Source of the DNA: Zoogloea sp016790385
Lineage (GTDB): Bacteria > Pseudomonadota > Gammaproteobacteria > Burkholderiales > Rhodocyclaceae
Reading direction: 5' to 3' (one strand)
NCBI RefSeq assembly: GCF_041916735.1
Contig: NZ_JAYRYY010000010.1
DNA length: 64,000 nt
Shown piece after piece: positions 25,594-34,613 of this stretch. Within the stretch, counting starts at the first letter, position 1, and the number at the start of each line of letters is the position of its first letter. Below the pieces are notes generated by a model. That model was not told the origin of the DNA. It worked only from the letters and a program-made list of their open reading frames with translations, and searched no databases. A program made the translations under genes and the position numbers.

Positions 25594-26610
25594 CTACAGC
25601 GCGGCGCTGTTCATCAGTTTCACGAACAGGCGCTTGAAGGCTTCGTCCTGTTCGCCGCCGACGCGCACACCGGCATTCTGACGGAAGGCGTCGGCAATCC
25701 CCTGCCAGTCCGCATCGTCCAGATGTTGCGGGGCGGCGGGGAGAATGAGCTTTTCCTCGGTGCTGAGGTGGCGCCACTGGGCTTCGGCAAAGGTATCGAT
25801 GGCGTCGGCCAGGGCGCCGCGCCCGTTGGGGTCGCGGCGCGTGGCGGCCAGATGGGTCTCGATGGCCTGGATCTGCGCGCCCCCCTCCCGGTGCTCGGCC
25901 TCCAGACGGGCGATGAGATCGCTGCTCTCGGCGTTGCGGGCGGCCAGCCGGGCAAAAAGGAACTGTTCTTCCTTGGGGTGGTGGAGGACTTCCGGAAAGG
26001 TCTTGAGGTAATGGACCAGGCCCGCCAGGAAATCCAGATCCGGCGTGGGCGCCGTGCTGCGCAATTCGGCCGCCAGCTGGCGCAGGCCGCGGATCACCGC
26101 GGCGATGGCCCGGTGTTCGTCCTTGATGATGCCAATGGCGGCCTCGGCGGCCGAGCCGGCGACGTTGCTCTCCACGCTGGCCACCAGCACCGGCAGGGTG
26201 CTGTGGGCCAGCACCTTGTGGGTCTGGGAGCCCAGCACCAGCGCCTTGAGGCCCTTGCGCCCGTGGGAGGCCATGAAGATCAGGTCGCAGCCCTGCTCCG
26301 CCGCCACGTCGAGGATCAGCTCGTAGGGGCGCGGGCCGGTGCGGGCCACGGCCTCGCAGGGGATGCCGAAGGCACCGGCCGCAGCCACCGCCTTGGCGAG
26401 GATGGCGCTGGCGCTGCCGGCGGCCGCTTCGGCATAGTCCTGGGGTTCGAGGCTGCGCAGCAGGGCGCCGTCGCCGCTGGCGCCCAGGTCTTCCCGGGCG
26501 CTGAAGAAGGTGATGCGGGCGTTCAGGCTGCGGGCGAAATCGACGGCCTGGGTGACCAGCCCGATGGACAGCGCCGAGCCATCCAGCGGTACGAGAAGGT
26601 GCGTGTACAT
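25594..26610 (-). CDS. Universal stress protein fused to a hemerythrin-like domain
   Basis: This 338-residue protein has an N-terminal UspA fold (residues 1 to about 150: YTHLLVPLDGSALSIGLV, IFMASHGRKGLKALVLGSQT, VLAHSTLPVLV) and a C-terminal helical hemerythrin HHE domain (IKDEHRAIAAVIRGL, HHPKEEQFLFARL, EHREGGAQI, HLSTEEKLILPAA). The His and Glu ligand pattern of HHE proteins appears intact. It follows the RND gene by 9 bp and is the last clear member of that operon. A role in sensing O2, NO or redox stress during aromatic oxidation is an inference. Confidence 0.85.
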   Translation of the reverse strand: MYTHLLVPLDGSALSIGLVTQAVDFARSLNARITFFSAREDLGASGDGALLRSLEPQDYAEAAAGSASAILAKAVAAAGAFGIPCEAVARTGPRPYELILDVAAEQGCDLIFMASHGRKGLKALVLGSQTHKVLAHSTLPVLVASVESNVAGSAAEAAIGIIKDEHRAIAAVIRGLRQLAAELRSTAPTPDLDFLAGLVHYLKTFPEVLHHPKEEQFLFARLAARNAESSDLIARLEAEHREGGAQIQAIETHLAATRRDPNGRGALADAIDTFAEAQWRHLSTEEKLILPAAPQHLDDADWQGIADAFRQNAGVRVGGEQDEAFKRLFVKLMNSAAL

Positions 26611-26619
26611 GGGGTTCTC

Positions 26620-29019
26620 CTAGACGGTGGCGACGGGCCTGGGCTTGAGCAGGAAGTGCCCCAGGGCCGGCAGCAGGATCAGCGCACCGAGCATGTTCCA
26701 CACGAACATGAAGGCCAGCAGGATGCCCATGTCGGCCTGGAACTTGATGGGCGACCAGGCCCAGGTGGCGACGGCGATGCCCAGGGTCACACCGGTAAGC
26801 ACCACCACCTTGCCGGTGAAGGTGAGCGCCTTGTAGTAGGCTTCGGACAGGCTCATCCCGCCCTTCAGCCGGGCCAGGGTCACGGTCATGATGTAGAGCG
26901 CGTAATCGACGCCGATGCCCACCCCCAGGGCGATCACCGGCAGGGTCGCCACCTTGACGCCAATGTTCAGCCACACCATCAGGGCCTCGCACAGCACCGA
27001 GGTGAGCATCAGCGGCAGCACCGCGCAGATCACCGCCCGCCAGGAGCGGAAGGTGATGAAGGCCAGCACGATCACCGCCAGGTACACCAGGCCCAGCATC
27101 TCCACGTTGGCCTTCTTCACCACGATGTTGGTGGCGGCCTCGATGCCGGCGTTGCCGGCGGCGTTGAGGATGCGCAGATCATCACTGCCGTGACGCTCGG
27201 CGAAGCCCTCCACCACCTTCACCACGCTGTCCAGGGTGTCGGCCTTGTGGTCCTTGAGGTAGGCATACACCGTGAGCAGGTCGCAGTTCTGGTTGAACAT
27301 CTCCCGCGGGGCGCGGGTGATGATGGCGTTGAGGTTGTCCTGGGAGCGGGGAATCTCGTACCACTTGAGGCTGCCCTCGTTCATGCCGGCGTTGGCCACC
27401 TTGGCCAGGCCCGCCAGGGAACTGGTGGCCTCCACGCCGGGGAGCTGCTGCAACTCGCGCTCCAGGGCATCCACGGTGGTGAGGGTGGTGTAGTGGGCGC
27501 AGGCGTACTGGGGCGTCTTCACCATCACCACATACACGTCGCTGCTGGCGGCATAGTTGGCCACCACAAAGGCGTTGTCGCGGTTGTAGCGGGAGTCGGG
27601 GCGCAGCTCGGGGGCGCCGGGGTCGGTGTCGCCGATCTTCAGTTGGAAGCTCACCACCAGGCCGGCGATGCCCATGGCCGTACCGACAAGCACCGCAATG
27701 GTGGCCCACTTGCGCTGGGTAAAGAGATCGAGAAAGGCCCAGAAGGGGTGCTTGACGTGGCCGGCATCGGCACCGTCGGCGATCTCGTCACGCAGGCTGC
27801 GCTGGGCGGCCTCGGGGCTGACCCCGGTATAGGACAGCAAGATGGGCAGCAGCACCAGGTTGGTGAAGATCAGCACCGCCACACCGATGCTGGCGGTGAC
27901 GGCCAGATCCTGGATCACCTGGATGTCGATCACCATCAGCACCGCAAAGCCCACCGCATCGGCCAGCAGCGCCGTCGTGCCGGCCAGGAAGAGACGGCGG
28001 AAGGTGTAGCGCGCCGCCACCAGCTTGTGGGTGCCGCGGCCGATGTCCTGCATGATGCCGTTCATCTTCTGGGCACCATGGCTCATGCCGATGGCGAACA
28101 CCAGGAAGGGCACCAGCACCGAATATGGGTCCAGCTCGTAGCCCAGGGTGGGCAGCAGGCCCAGCAGCCACACCACGGCAATCATCGAGCACAGCACCAC
28201 CAGCAGGGTGCTGCGTAGGCAGCGGGTGTACCAGAAGAGCACCGCGGTGCAGATGGCGATGGCGCCGGCAAAAAACAGCAGCACCTGCTGCAAGCCCTCG
28301 ATCAGGTCGCCCACCACCTTGGCAAAGCCGGTGACGTGGATGCCCACCGTGTCCGATTCGTACTTGGCGCGCAGGGCTTCGATGCGCTGGGAGAGCGCGT
28401 GGTAGTCGATGCGCTCGCCGGTTTCGGACACCTTGTCCTGTAGCGGCACCAACACGATGCTGGACTTGTAGTTGGCCGCCACCAGCTGGCCGATCTCGCC
28501 GGAGCGCTCCACGTTGAGGCGCACCTGGGCCAGGCTCTCGGGGGAACCATCGTAGTCGTCGGGCACCACCGGGCCGCCGTCCAGGCCGTCTTCGGTCACG
28601 CCCGTCCAGCGCACCGAGGGCGCCCACAGGGATTTCATGTAGGGCCGGTCCACGCCCGGGTAGAGGAAAACCTCATCGGCGATCTTCTTTACCGTCTCCA
28701 GATACGCCGGGTCGAAGATGTCGCCCTGTCTGGCTTCCACGGCGATGCGCAGGCTGTTGCCCATGCCGGCCAGCTGGCCCCGGTTCTCCAGGAAGTTGAC
28801 GATGTAGGGGTGCTTCGTCGGGATCATCTTCTCGAAGGCGGCATTGAGCGACAGGCCCATGGCCTTGTAGCCCAGCACCACGCTGATCAGCGCGCACAAC
28901 ACCACGATGATCAGGCGATTGTTGAAGAGGATGCGCTCAGGCAGCGAGCCGGAGCCGGCATCGAAATCGGCGAGGTTGCGGATCACCAGGCCGTCGGGCA
29001 GATCGTGGGCGTGACTCAT
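26620..29019 (-). CDS. RND-superfamily (MMPL/HAE3-type) exporter
   Basis: This 799-residue inner-membrane protein has two repeats, each with one transmembrane helix, a large periplasmic loop and a bundle of helices. The helix-rich stretches and the RND-like segments GVDYALYIMTVTLARLKGGM and PFLVFAIGMSHGAQKMNG are visible. It is shorter than AcrB-type pumps and fits the MMPL/HAE3 group that moves hydrophobic molecules. It overlaps the YCF48-like gene by ATGA. In clusters with DUF1302/DUF1329 proteins it probably moves hydrophobic substrates across the envelope. Confidence 0.88.
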   Translation of the reverse strand: MSHAHDLPDGLVIRNLADFDAGSGSLPERILFNNRLIIVVLCALISVVLGYKAMGLSLNAAFEKMIPTKHPYIVNFLENRGQLAGMGNSLRIAVEARQGDIFDPAYLETVKKIADEVFLYPGVDRPYMKSLWAPSVRWTGVTEDGLDGGPVVPDDYDGSPESLAQVRLNVERSGEIGQLVAANYKSSIVLVPLQDKVSETGERIDYHALSQRIEALRAKYESDTVGIHVTGFAKVVGDLIEGLQQVLLFFAGAIAICTAVLFWYTRCLRSTLLVVLCSMIAVVWLLGLLPTLGYELDPYSVLVPFLVFAIGMSHGAQKMNGIMQDIGRGTHKLVAARYTFRRLFLAGTTALLADAVGFAVLMVIDIQVIQDLAVTASIGVAVLIFTNLVLLPILLSYTGVSPEAAQRSLRDEIADGADAGHVKHPFWAFLDLFTQRKWATIAVLVGTAMGIAGLVVSFQLKIGDTDPGAPELRPDSRYNRDNAFVVANYAASSDVYVVMVKTPQYACAHYTTLTTVDALERELQQLPGVEATSSLAGLAKVANAGMNEGSLKWYEIPRSQDNLNAIITRAPREMFNQNCDLLTVYAYLKDHKADTLDSVVKVVEGFAERHGSDDLRILNAAGNAGIEAATNIVVKKANVEMLGLVYLAVIVLAFITFRSWRAVICAVLPLMLTSVLCEALMVWLNIGVKVATLPVIALGVGIGVDYALYIMTVTLARLKGGMSLSEAYYKALTFTGKVVVLTGVTLGIAVATWAWSPIKFQADMGILLAFMFVWNMLGALILLPALGHFLLKPRPVATV

Positions 29020-30146
29020 TTCTTGGATTCCGCGGTGGGGGTGGCTGCGAGCAAGGAGGCTTCGATGCGGCTGAGCCCTCGCGCGCCGGAGACGATCAAT
29101 GCGCCGTCGGCCGCCTGGGCGAGGCTGGTCAGGCCGGTGGGCAGGGCGCCGGCCAGGGGCGCAAAGCCGCTGGCAGAGGCGTCACCACGCAGGAGCCGGC
29201 CGCTCTCGTCGGCCAGCAGCACGGCGCCGTCGGCCAGCGTGAGGGCGGCGCTGAGGGTGACCGGCTGGGCCAGTTCGATACGTGCCCAATTGGCGCCCTG
29301 ATCGGTGCTGCGCCACACATTGCCGCGCAGGCCGTAGGCCAGGAGCCCGCCATCCGCCACTTCAAGGGCGCCAAAAAAGGTGCCGGTGTAGGGCGTGGTG
29401 AGGCGTTGAAAACTGGCACCGCCGTCGGTCGAGCGGATCAGGGTGCCCTGCTCGCCCGCCAGCAGCAGACGGCCACCGGCTTCGCCCACGGCGTAGAGAT
29501 GCTTGCCGCCCGGGTTGGGGATGCGCCCCATCAAGGATTCCCAGTGCTTGCCCCCATCCTGGGTGGCCAGGGCCATTCCATAGGCTCCCACCACCCAGCC
29601 ACGGCTCGCGTCGGCAAAATGCAGGCCCAGGAAGGGCTTGTCGGGCCCGTCCTGCACCAGGCCCTCGGCCTCCCGAAGGTGTTTGAGGGCGGCGGGGTCA
29701 CCGCTGGCCGCGCCGGCCTTTGCGGCATCGGCAATCAGCGCGGCGGCCTTCATGCCATCAAGCTGCACCTGCCAGGTCTCTCCACCATCGGCGCTGTGCA
29801 TCACCACACCGCTGTGGCCCACCGCCCAGCCCAGGGTTTCGGACACGAAGCGGACCTGGGTCAGGGCCACGCTGACGGGCACCTGCCTGGCCTGACGCCA
29901 GCTGCGGCCGTCGTCGTCGGAAAGGAGCACGAGGCCCCGCTCACCCACCGACACCAGGCGTTTGCCGGCCCGGGAGACGGAGAGTTGCAGGGAAGCGGCC
30001 GCGCGCACGTTGGCCTGGGCCGGCTGGGCCAGCAGGTCGGGCACCGCCCGGGAGCCGCCGCCGCTGGCGGCGAAGGCCGTCGCCACCGCAAGGGCGGCGC
30101 AGGAGAGGGTCGCAACCAGGCGGCGACCGGAGAGAATGGCTTGCAT
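29016..30146 (-). CDS. YCF48/BNR-repeat exported protein
   Basis: This 376-residue protein has a signal peptide (cleavage near AVATAFA) and a beta-propeller body of BNR/YCF48-type blades: LVLLSDDDGRSWRQ, GVVMHSADGGETWQVQLDG, LATQDGGKHWESL, TLIRSTDGGASFQRL, NVWRSTDQGANWARI. Such proteins are often paired with RND exporters next to DUF1329/DUF1302 genes and are probably periplasmic partners. The start codon of the RND gene overlaps its stop, so the two are translationally coupled. Confidence 0.85.
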   Translation of the reverse strand: MQAILSGRRLVATLSCAALAVATAFAASGGGSRAVPDLLAQPAQANVRAAASLQLSVSRAGKRLVSVGERGLVLLSDDDGRSWRQARQVPVSVALTQVRFVSETLGWAVGHSGVVMHSADGGETWQVQLDGMKAAALIADAAKAGAASGDPAALKHLREAEGLVQDGPDKPFLGLHFADASRGWVVGAYGMALATQDGGKHWESLMGRIPNPGGKHLYAVGEAGGRLLLAGEQGTLIRSTDGGASFQRLTTPYTGTFFGALEVADGGLLAYGLRGNVWRSTDQGANWARIELAQPVTLSAALTLADGAVLLADESGRLLRGDASASGFAPLAGALPTGLTSLAQAADGALIVSGARGLSRIEASLLAATPTAESKK

Positions 30147-30197
30147 CGTCGAATACCTGAATCCGGGCTACCAAAAATAAGAACTCGACGCGTGCCA

Positions 30198-30300
30198 AGA
30201 AATCGTAGCGAGCGGTTCGGGTTGGTTCCGAGAAGCGCAGCCGTACATGGGTACGGCGAGCATCGCGGGAGCGAAATCGAGCCGCGCCGTCGATTTATTG
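30198..30300. repeat. Dispersed intergenic repeat, copy 2
   Basis: About 80 percent identical by eye to 889-991 and in the same orientation: AGAAATCGTAGCGAGCG, CCGAGAAGCGCAGCCGTAC, GTACGGCGAGCATCGCGGGA. It occupies most of the gap between the DUF1329 stop and the YCF48-like start, so it lies inside a probable operon. Confidence 0.75.
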
Positions 30301-30307
30301 GCGCGCG

Positions 30308-31660
30308 TCAGCGGGCGGCTTCCGCAGCCACGGCATCACCGGTGAAGTAGGTTTCCTTCTTGCGCGGCACAATCTTGAAGTCTTCCTCGTTGAGGGCCTG
30401 GATGACGCTCATGGTGCCGGCCTGGAGGTTGAAGACGGTGGCGGTCTTCATCATGGTGCCGGGCAGCGCGGGCACCACGAAGGGAGTGACCTGGGTGGTG
30501 CGCCATAGCTTGCCCTCGGCGTCGAAGCCATCCACCAGGCCGATCAGCCAGGTGTCTTCGTCCAGGTAGTACTTGCGCTTGGGCACGGCATGGCGCTTGC
30601 CGGGCGCCACCGTGGCCTCAACCACCCACACGCGGTGCTTCTCCCAGCGCACGTGGTCGGGGTTGAGGTGGTGCTTGCCGATGGCGTCGTCCAGCTTGGC
30701 GCCGATGAAGCCGTTGGTGTTGTAGGGGATGAGCATTTCCTTCTTGCCCACCAGCTTCCATTGGAAGCGGTCGAGGGCGCCGAAGAAGCCCTGCACCTCA
30801 TCGAAGTAATTGGCGCCGGAGGCCACGAAGTCGGGGGTGTCGTAGGACACGGTGGGGGCACGCCGGACGCGGCGCTGGCCCACCAGGTACTGCCAGGCCT
30901 GGCGCGCCTGTTTCATGTCGATGCTGTCGCGGATCACCAGGGATTCACCGGCCTTGAACGGGGGCTCCAGGGTGTTGAAGCGGAACATGGCGTATTCGCC
31001 GGACCAGTTCTCCGGCGTCGCGTCCTTGTAATACTGGGGGTACTGGAAGGCGATCTCGTTGCGGGTGGCCAGGGTCTTGCTGCCGTCGGCGTTGCCGACG
31101 ATGTTCTTGAAGCGGTACTCGATGGACTCGGCCTCCAGACGCATCAGGTAGTTCCACATCACCTCGACGCCTTCCTTGGGGATCGGGAAGGGGGTGCCGC
31201 CGATACAACCTTCAAGGGAAAAGCCGCCGTCCTTGGTCTTGCAGCGGGTGGCGTTCTTGAAGGCGTTGTCATACACCTCCTGGGGCGCCGCGGCGGTGCG
31301 GTGGGACGGGTACACATCCAGGCGGAAGCTGTCCGGGTACTTGGCCAGCAGGGCCTTGGTGCCTTCGGACAGCAGGTCGGCGTACTGGGCGGCGTTCTTG
31401 GCATTGACCTGGTAAAGGGGCTTTTCGTCGGCGAAGATCTGGGTCGGGATCACGCCCAGCTTCTTGCCCGGCAGGGCCTTGGTGATGCCGCCGGACCAGG
31501 CCGGGATGCTGCCGTCCTTGTTGGCGGCCTTCTCGCCGCCGAGGGGGGTCAGGGTGGTCTTGAGTTTGGCAGCCTCGTCGGCCGTTACGGCGGCCTGGGC
31601 GGTCTGGCCGGCGGCGATTGCGGCCAGCAGGGCAACGGCCCGCAGGGCATTCTTGGTCAT
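30308..31660 (-). CDS. DUF1329 outer-membrane-associated protein
   Basis: This 450-residue protein has a signal peptide (MTKNALRAVALLAAIAAG, ending near AQA) and the DUF1329 body: GGEKAANKDGSIPAWSGGIT near residue 40, then many aromatic beta-strand segments. DUF1329 proteins resemble a LolB-like half-barrel and are usually encoded next to DUF1302 porin-like proteins in hydrophobic-compound degradation clusters. The ATG at 31660 is the family start, directly before the signal peptide; the frame open further upstream is antisense to nothing useful. It is 26 bp downstream of the DUF1302 gene. Confidence 0.87.
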   Translation of the reverse strand: MTKNALRAVALLAAIAAGQTAQAAVTADEAAKLKTTLTPLGGEKAANKDGSIPAWSGGITKALPGKKLGVIPTQIFADEKPLYQVNAKNAAQYADLLSEGTKALLAKYPDSFRLDVYPSHRTAAAPQEVYDNAFKNATRCKTKDGGFSLEGCIGGTPFPIPKEGVEVMWNYLMRLEAESIEYRFKNIVGNADGSKTLATRNEIAFQYPQYYKDATPENWSGEYAMFRFNTLEPPFKAGESLVIRDSIDMKQARQAWQYLVGQRRVRRAPTVSYDTPDFVASGANYFDEVQGFFGALDRFQWKLVGKKEMLIPYNTNGFIGAKLDDAIGKHHLNPDHVRWEKHRVWVVEATVAPGKRHAVPKRKYYLDEDTWLIGLVDGFDAEGKLWRTTQVTPFVVPALPGTMMKTATVFNLQAGTMSVIQALNEEDFKIVPRKKETYFTGDAVAAEAAR

Positions 31661-31686
31661 GAAAGTCTCCGGAAGTCTTGTTGGAA

Positions 31687-33372
31687 TCAGAAGGTGCGCT
31701 GGACCGACAGGGACACGAAGTCGCGGTCGCCATGGAAGTTCTGGTAGGACAGCTCGGGCACGGCGGTGCCGTAGCGCACCACCGAACCGGCCGAGCCGAA
31801 GTAGTGGGTGTAGTTGAGGCCGGCCTGCCAGGTCTTCTGGTAGTCCGCCTTCACGCCCAGGCTGAAGTTGCCGCCCTGCTCCGCCGGAAACAGCGCCCCA
31901 TTCACCGAGGAGCGCCCGCTGATGCCGTAGGAGAGACCGATGGGCACCTGTAGATCGACGCCGGGCAACACCTGGAAGTACTCCGGCTGGAAGATGAACT
32001 GGAGGGCGCTGGCATCCTTGGTGGCCAGGGGATCGAGCTGGTTGGCGTTGTCGCTGATGGACAGGCGGCGGTTGTAGGCCAGCTCGCCGATGAAGGACGC
32101 CCCCTCCCACAGGGCGCTGGCGCCCATCACGCTGATGGCCGACACATTCAAGTGCATCGTCTTGCCCACCGGGAAGGCCGCACGGCCCTTGCCGTTGGAG
32201 TCGGCACCGGTGATAACCGCATTGCCCGAGGCCACCAGGGGCATGTTGTCGCGGAAGGACAGCTCGGCCGCCACGTTGGTCTCACCCACCAGGGTGCTGA
32301 TGCTGGCGCCGACGGTGCGGATGTTCTCGGCATACACCATCACGTAGTCACCGATGCTGCCGGCCTTCACGTTCACGCCGGGGCGGGCGTAGAACTGGGG
32401 CATCTTGTCGTGGAACTGGGCGGCGTAGAAGCCGTATTCGGTGTCGCCGGACTTGAGCTTGAGCTGGAAGCCACCCTGGCCCGAATTGCGCGGCTCGATG
32501 TCCGGACTGCGGAAGAGCACCGCGCCGGGGCCGAGGATCAGGGATTCACCGCCCTCATCCACGAAGTCGGCAAAGCTGAAGTAGCTGCCCGCCGCCGGCA
32601 GGCGCGACTTGCGCCACTCCAGCTGGTAGTAGGCGCCCACCGACACGGTGGGGCTGAGCTGCACCTGGGTGGAGACCTGCCCCACCGGGCGGGCGATCTC
32701 CTTGAACTGGGAATTGGGCACCGACAGGGCCTTGACCAGGTCGAGGGGCGTCTGGGCGCCGGCGATGCCGTTGTTGCCGAAGAACAGGCTCTCGCCGTAG
32801 AGCTGGGTGAAGCGCCCGCCCTTCACATTGACGTTGAGATCGCCCGGGGTGAGATTGGCGTAGCCGAAGAAGTCCATCAGCTCGGCCTTGCGGCCATGCA
32901 GGCGGGCCGTGTCGCGGGTGAACTCGTCGTAGCCCACCGAGCGGGAATTCACCAGTGCGCCACCCAGGGCGCCCGGATTGTCGTTGCGCCGGCTGTAAAC
33001 ATCGTCATACCAGGCCGCGCCGCTGACGCGGAAGCCGAAGTCCTTGCGGTAGCGGAATTCCAGCTCGGACAGCAGGTCCAGGCGGTTGGAGATGAGGCCC
33101 TTGCCGAAATTCAGATCGCCGTCGTTGGTGTTGGCCTGGGGGCCGAGGGAGTTGTCGGCCACCGCGCCGTCGACACTGCGCACGCGCCAGGCCGCGCTGT
33201 ATTTCAGGGTGTTGTCCCAGGACACGGTGAGGTCGGGGTTGCCGGTATCGATCTGGAAGGCGGCGGCACCGCCGCTGGCCAGCATGGCTGCCACGACAAC
33301 CGCCAAGGGCATGCCGCCCGGGCGCGGCGCGGACGGGACCGCTGCACCCCTTCTGCAAGGACGCGTGTTCAT
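31687..33372 (-). CDS. DUF1302 outer-membrane beta-barrel protein
   Basis: This roughly 561-residue exported protein has a signal peptide ending near GGAAA. The mature start (FQIDTGNPDLTVSWDNTLKY) is the DUF1302 hallmark, and the C-terminus ends in Phe (VSLSVQRTF) as outer-membrane barrels do. Alternating beta-strand patterns run throughout. ATG at 33372 has GAGGA 8-10 nt upstream; two Met codons at 33387 and 33381 are alternatives. It is probably the uptake or export channel for hydrophobic aromatics, heading the operon that continues with DUF1329, YCF48-like, RND and Usp-hemerythrin genes. Confidence 0.87.
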   Translation of the reverse strand: MNTRPCRRGAAVPSAPRPGGMPLAVVVAAMLASGGAAAFQIDTGNPDLTVSWDNTLKYSAAWRVRSVDGAVADNSLGPQANTNDGDLNFGKGLISNRLDLLSELEFRYRKDFGFRVSGAAWYDDVYSRRNDNPGALGGALVNSRSVGYDEFTRDTARLHGRKAELMDFFGYANLTPGDLNVNVKGGRFTQLYGESLFFGNNGIAGAQTPLDLVKALSVPNSQFKEIARPVGQVSTQVQLSPTVSVGAYYQLEWRKSRLPAAGSYFSFADFVDEGGESLILGPGAVLFRSPDIEPRNSGQGGFQLKLKSGDTEYGFYAAQFHDKMPQFYARPGVNVKAGSIGDYVMVYAENIRTVGASISTLVGETNVAAELSFRDNMPLVASGNAVITGADSNGKGRAAFPVGKTMHLNVSAISVMGASALWEGASFIGELAYNRRLSISDNANQLDPLATKDASALQFIFQPEYFQVLPGVDLQVPIGLSYGISGRSSVNGALFPAEQGGNFSLGVKADYQKTWQAGLNYTHYFGSAGSVVRYGTAVPELSYQNFHGDRDFVSLSVQRTF

Positions 33373-33486
33373 TGTCTTCATCCTCATGCGTGATGTGTCT
33401 GCGTCTTGTTGCCCGTCCGGCCTTGTCCTCCCCTTTGCGGGTTGAGGAATGCGGCGGGTTGGTGCGCAAGTTATCGGGCGCGAGGA

Positions 33487-33533
33487 TTACCGTCCAATAC
33501 CATTATTTCCCCATCTCAATACCTCATAGGTAT
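33487..33533 (-). promoter_or_regulatory. Putative LysR-type regulator site (copy B) between DUF1302 and lysR
   Basis: The two blocks are TTACCGTCCAATAC (33487-33500) and ATACCTCATAGGTAT (33519-33533). The second is an exact ATAC-N7-GTAT dyad, the consensus of BenM/CatM-type LysR regulators. Block sequences, spacing (32 bp) and orientation relative to the minus-strand gene match the element at 8231-8277. The site lies in the divergent promoter region, so it could serve both lysR and the DUF1302 operon. Confidence 0.68.
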
Positions 33534-33616
33534 GATCACTCGACCACCCCAGCCTGGCCGCGCCCGCTGGCACAGCCCGGCCCAAGCACGCTGACGACTC
33601 GAAAGGACCGCCCCCC

Positions 33617-34507
33617 ATGGATCTGCGTCACCTCCGCTACTTCGTCGCCGTTGCCGAAGAGCAGAACATCGGGCGCGCCGCCGCGCGCCTGCACATCTCG
33701 CAGCCGCCCCTGACCCGCCAGATCCAGCAACTGGAAGAGGAGCTGGGCGTCACCCTGTTCAACCGCACACCCCGGGGCATGGAATTGACCCAGGCCGGCC
33801 AGCTCTTCCTGGAGGAAGCCCGCAACATCCGCTCGCTGGTGGAACAGGCCACCGAGCGCACCCAGCGGGCCGGCCAGGGCAAGCTCGGGCGCATTGACGT
33901 GGCGATCTTCGGGTCGGCCATCCTGGACGCGATCCCCAAGCTGCTGCTGGCCTTCCGCACCCGCCACCCGGACGTGAAGGTGGTGCTGCACACCATGACC
34001 AAGGCGGAGCAGATCGCGGCCCTGCGCCAGCGCCGTATCTCGGTGGGCTTCAACCGCATGCTGGCGCCCCTCGACGACCTGGAGACGCGCCAGGTGACCA
34101 CCGAGAAACTGCTGCTGGCGGTGCGCGCCGATCATCCGCTGGCCCGGCAGGCGAGCATTGCCTTCGCCGAACTGCGGGACCACCCCCTGGTGCTGTTCCC
34201 GACCGGGGGGCGGCCAAGCTTCATCGACAAGGTGATCGGCCTGTGCAGCGATCGCGGTTTTCAGCCGCAGATCTCCCAGGAGGTGGGTGACGCGGTAACG
34301 GGTGTGGCGCTGGTGGCCGGCGGCTTCGGGGTGTGCCTGGTGCCCGAATCGGCCACCACCCTTCAGTTTCCCGGGGTGGTGTATGCACCGCTCTCCGACA
34401 CGCCGCCCAATTTCTTTGTGGACCTGAGCTGCGTCTATCGCCGGGACGACAGCTCGCCGATCCTGGCGGCATTCCTGAATACGGTGGCGGAGTACGACCG
34501 GCTCTGA
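33617..34507 (+). CDS. LysR-family regulator (CatM/BenM-like)
   Basis: A 296-residue LysR protein. The N-terminal helix-turn-helix (MDLRHLRYFVAVAEEQNIGR, AAARLHISQPPLTRQIQQLE) is typical of the CatM/BenM/CatR branch, and the effector domain starts near residue 90. The divergent DUF1302 operon and the ATAC-N7-GTAT site between them indicate autoregulation plus control of that operon. The matching site before dmpC suggests it also controls the lower meta pathway. The inducer is probably a pathway intermediate. Confidence 0.9.
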   Translation: MDLRHLRYFVAVAEEQNIGRAAARLHISQPPLTRQIQQLEEELGVTLFNRTPRGMELTQAGQLFLEEARNIRSLVEQATERTQRAGQGKLGRIDVAIFGSAILDAIPKLLLAFRTRHPDVKVVLHTMTKAEQIAALRQRRISVGFNRMLAPLDDLETRQVTTEKLLLAVRADHPLARQASIAFAELRDHPLVLFPTGGRPSFIDKVIGLCSDRGFQPQISQEVGDAVTGVALVAGGFGVCLVPESATTLQFPGVVYAPLSDTPPNFFVDLSCVYRRDDSSPILAAFLNTVAEYDRL

Positions 34508-34613
34508 GATTCGGGGGGCAGGAGCCCGTCACGGGATCTTAACGGCAGGGGGCTAGATTGCCGGATTCAACCCGACCCTCGCTCCCCCGAATCCCAATGA
34601 CGGAGTCCTGCCC

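Noticed and set aside
25531..28218. 895-codon plus-strand open frame
   Set aside because: It is His/Gly/Gln-rich and fully antisense to the Usp-hemerythrin and RND genes; a typical GC-rich shadow.
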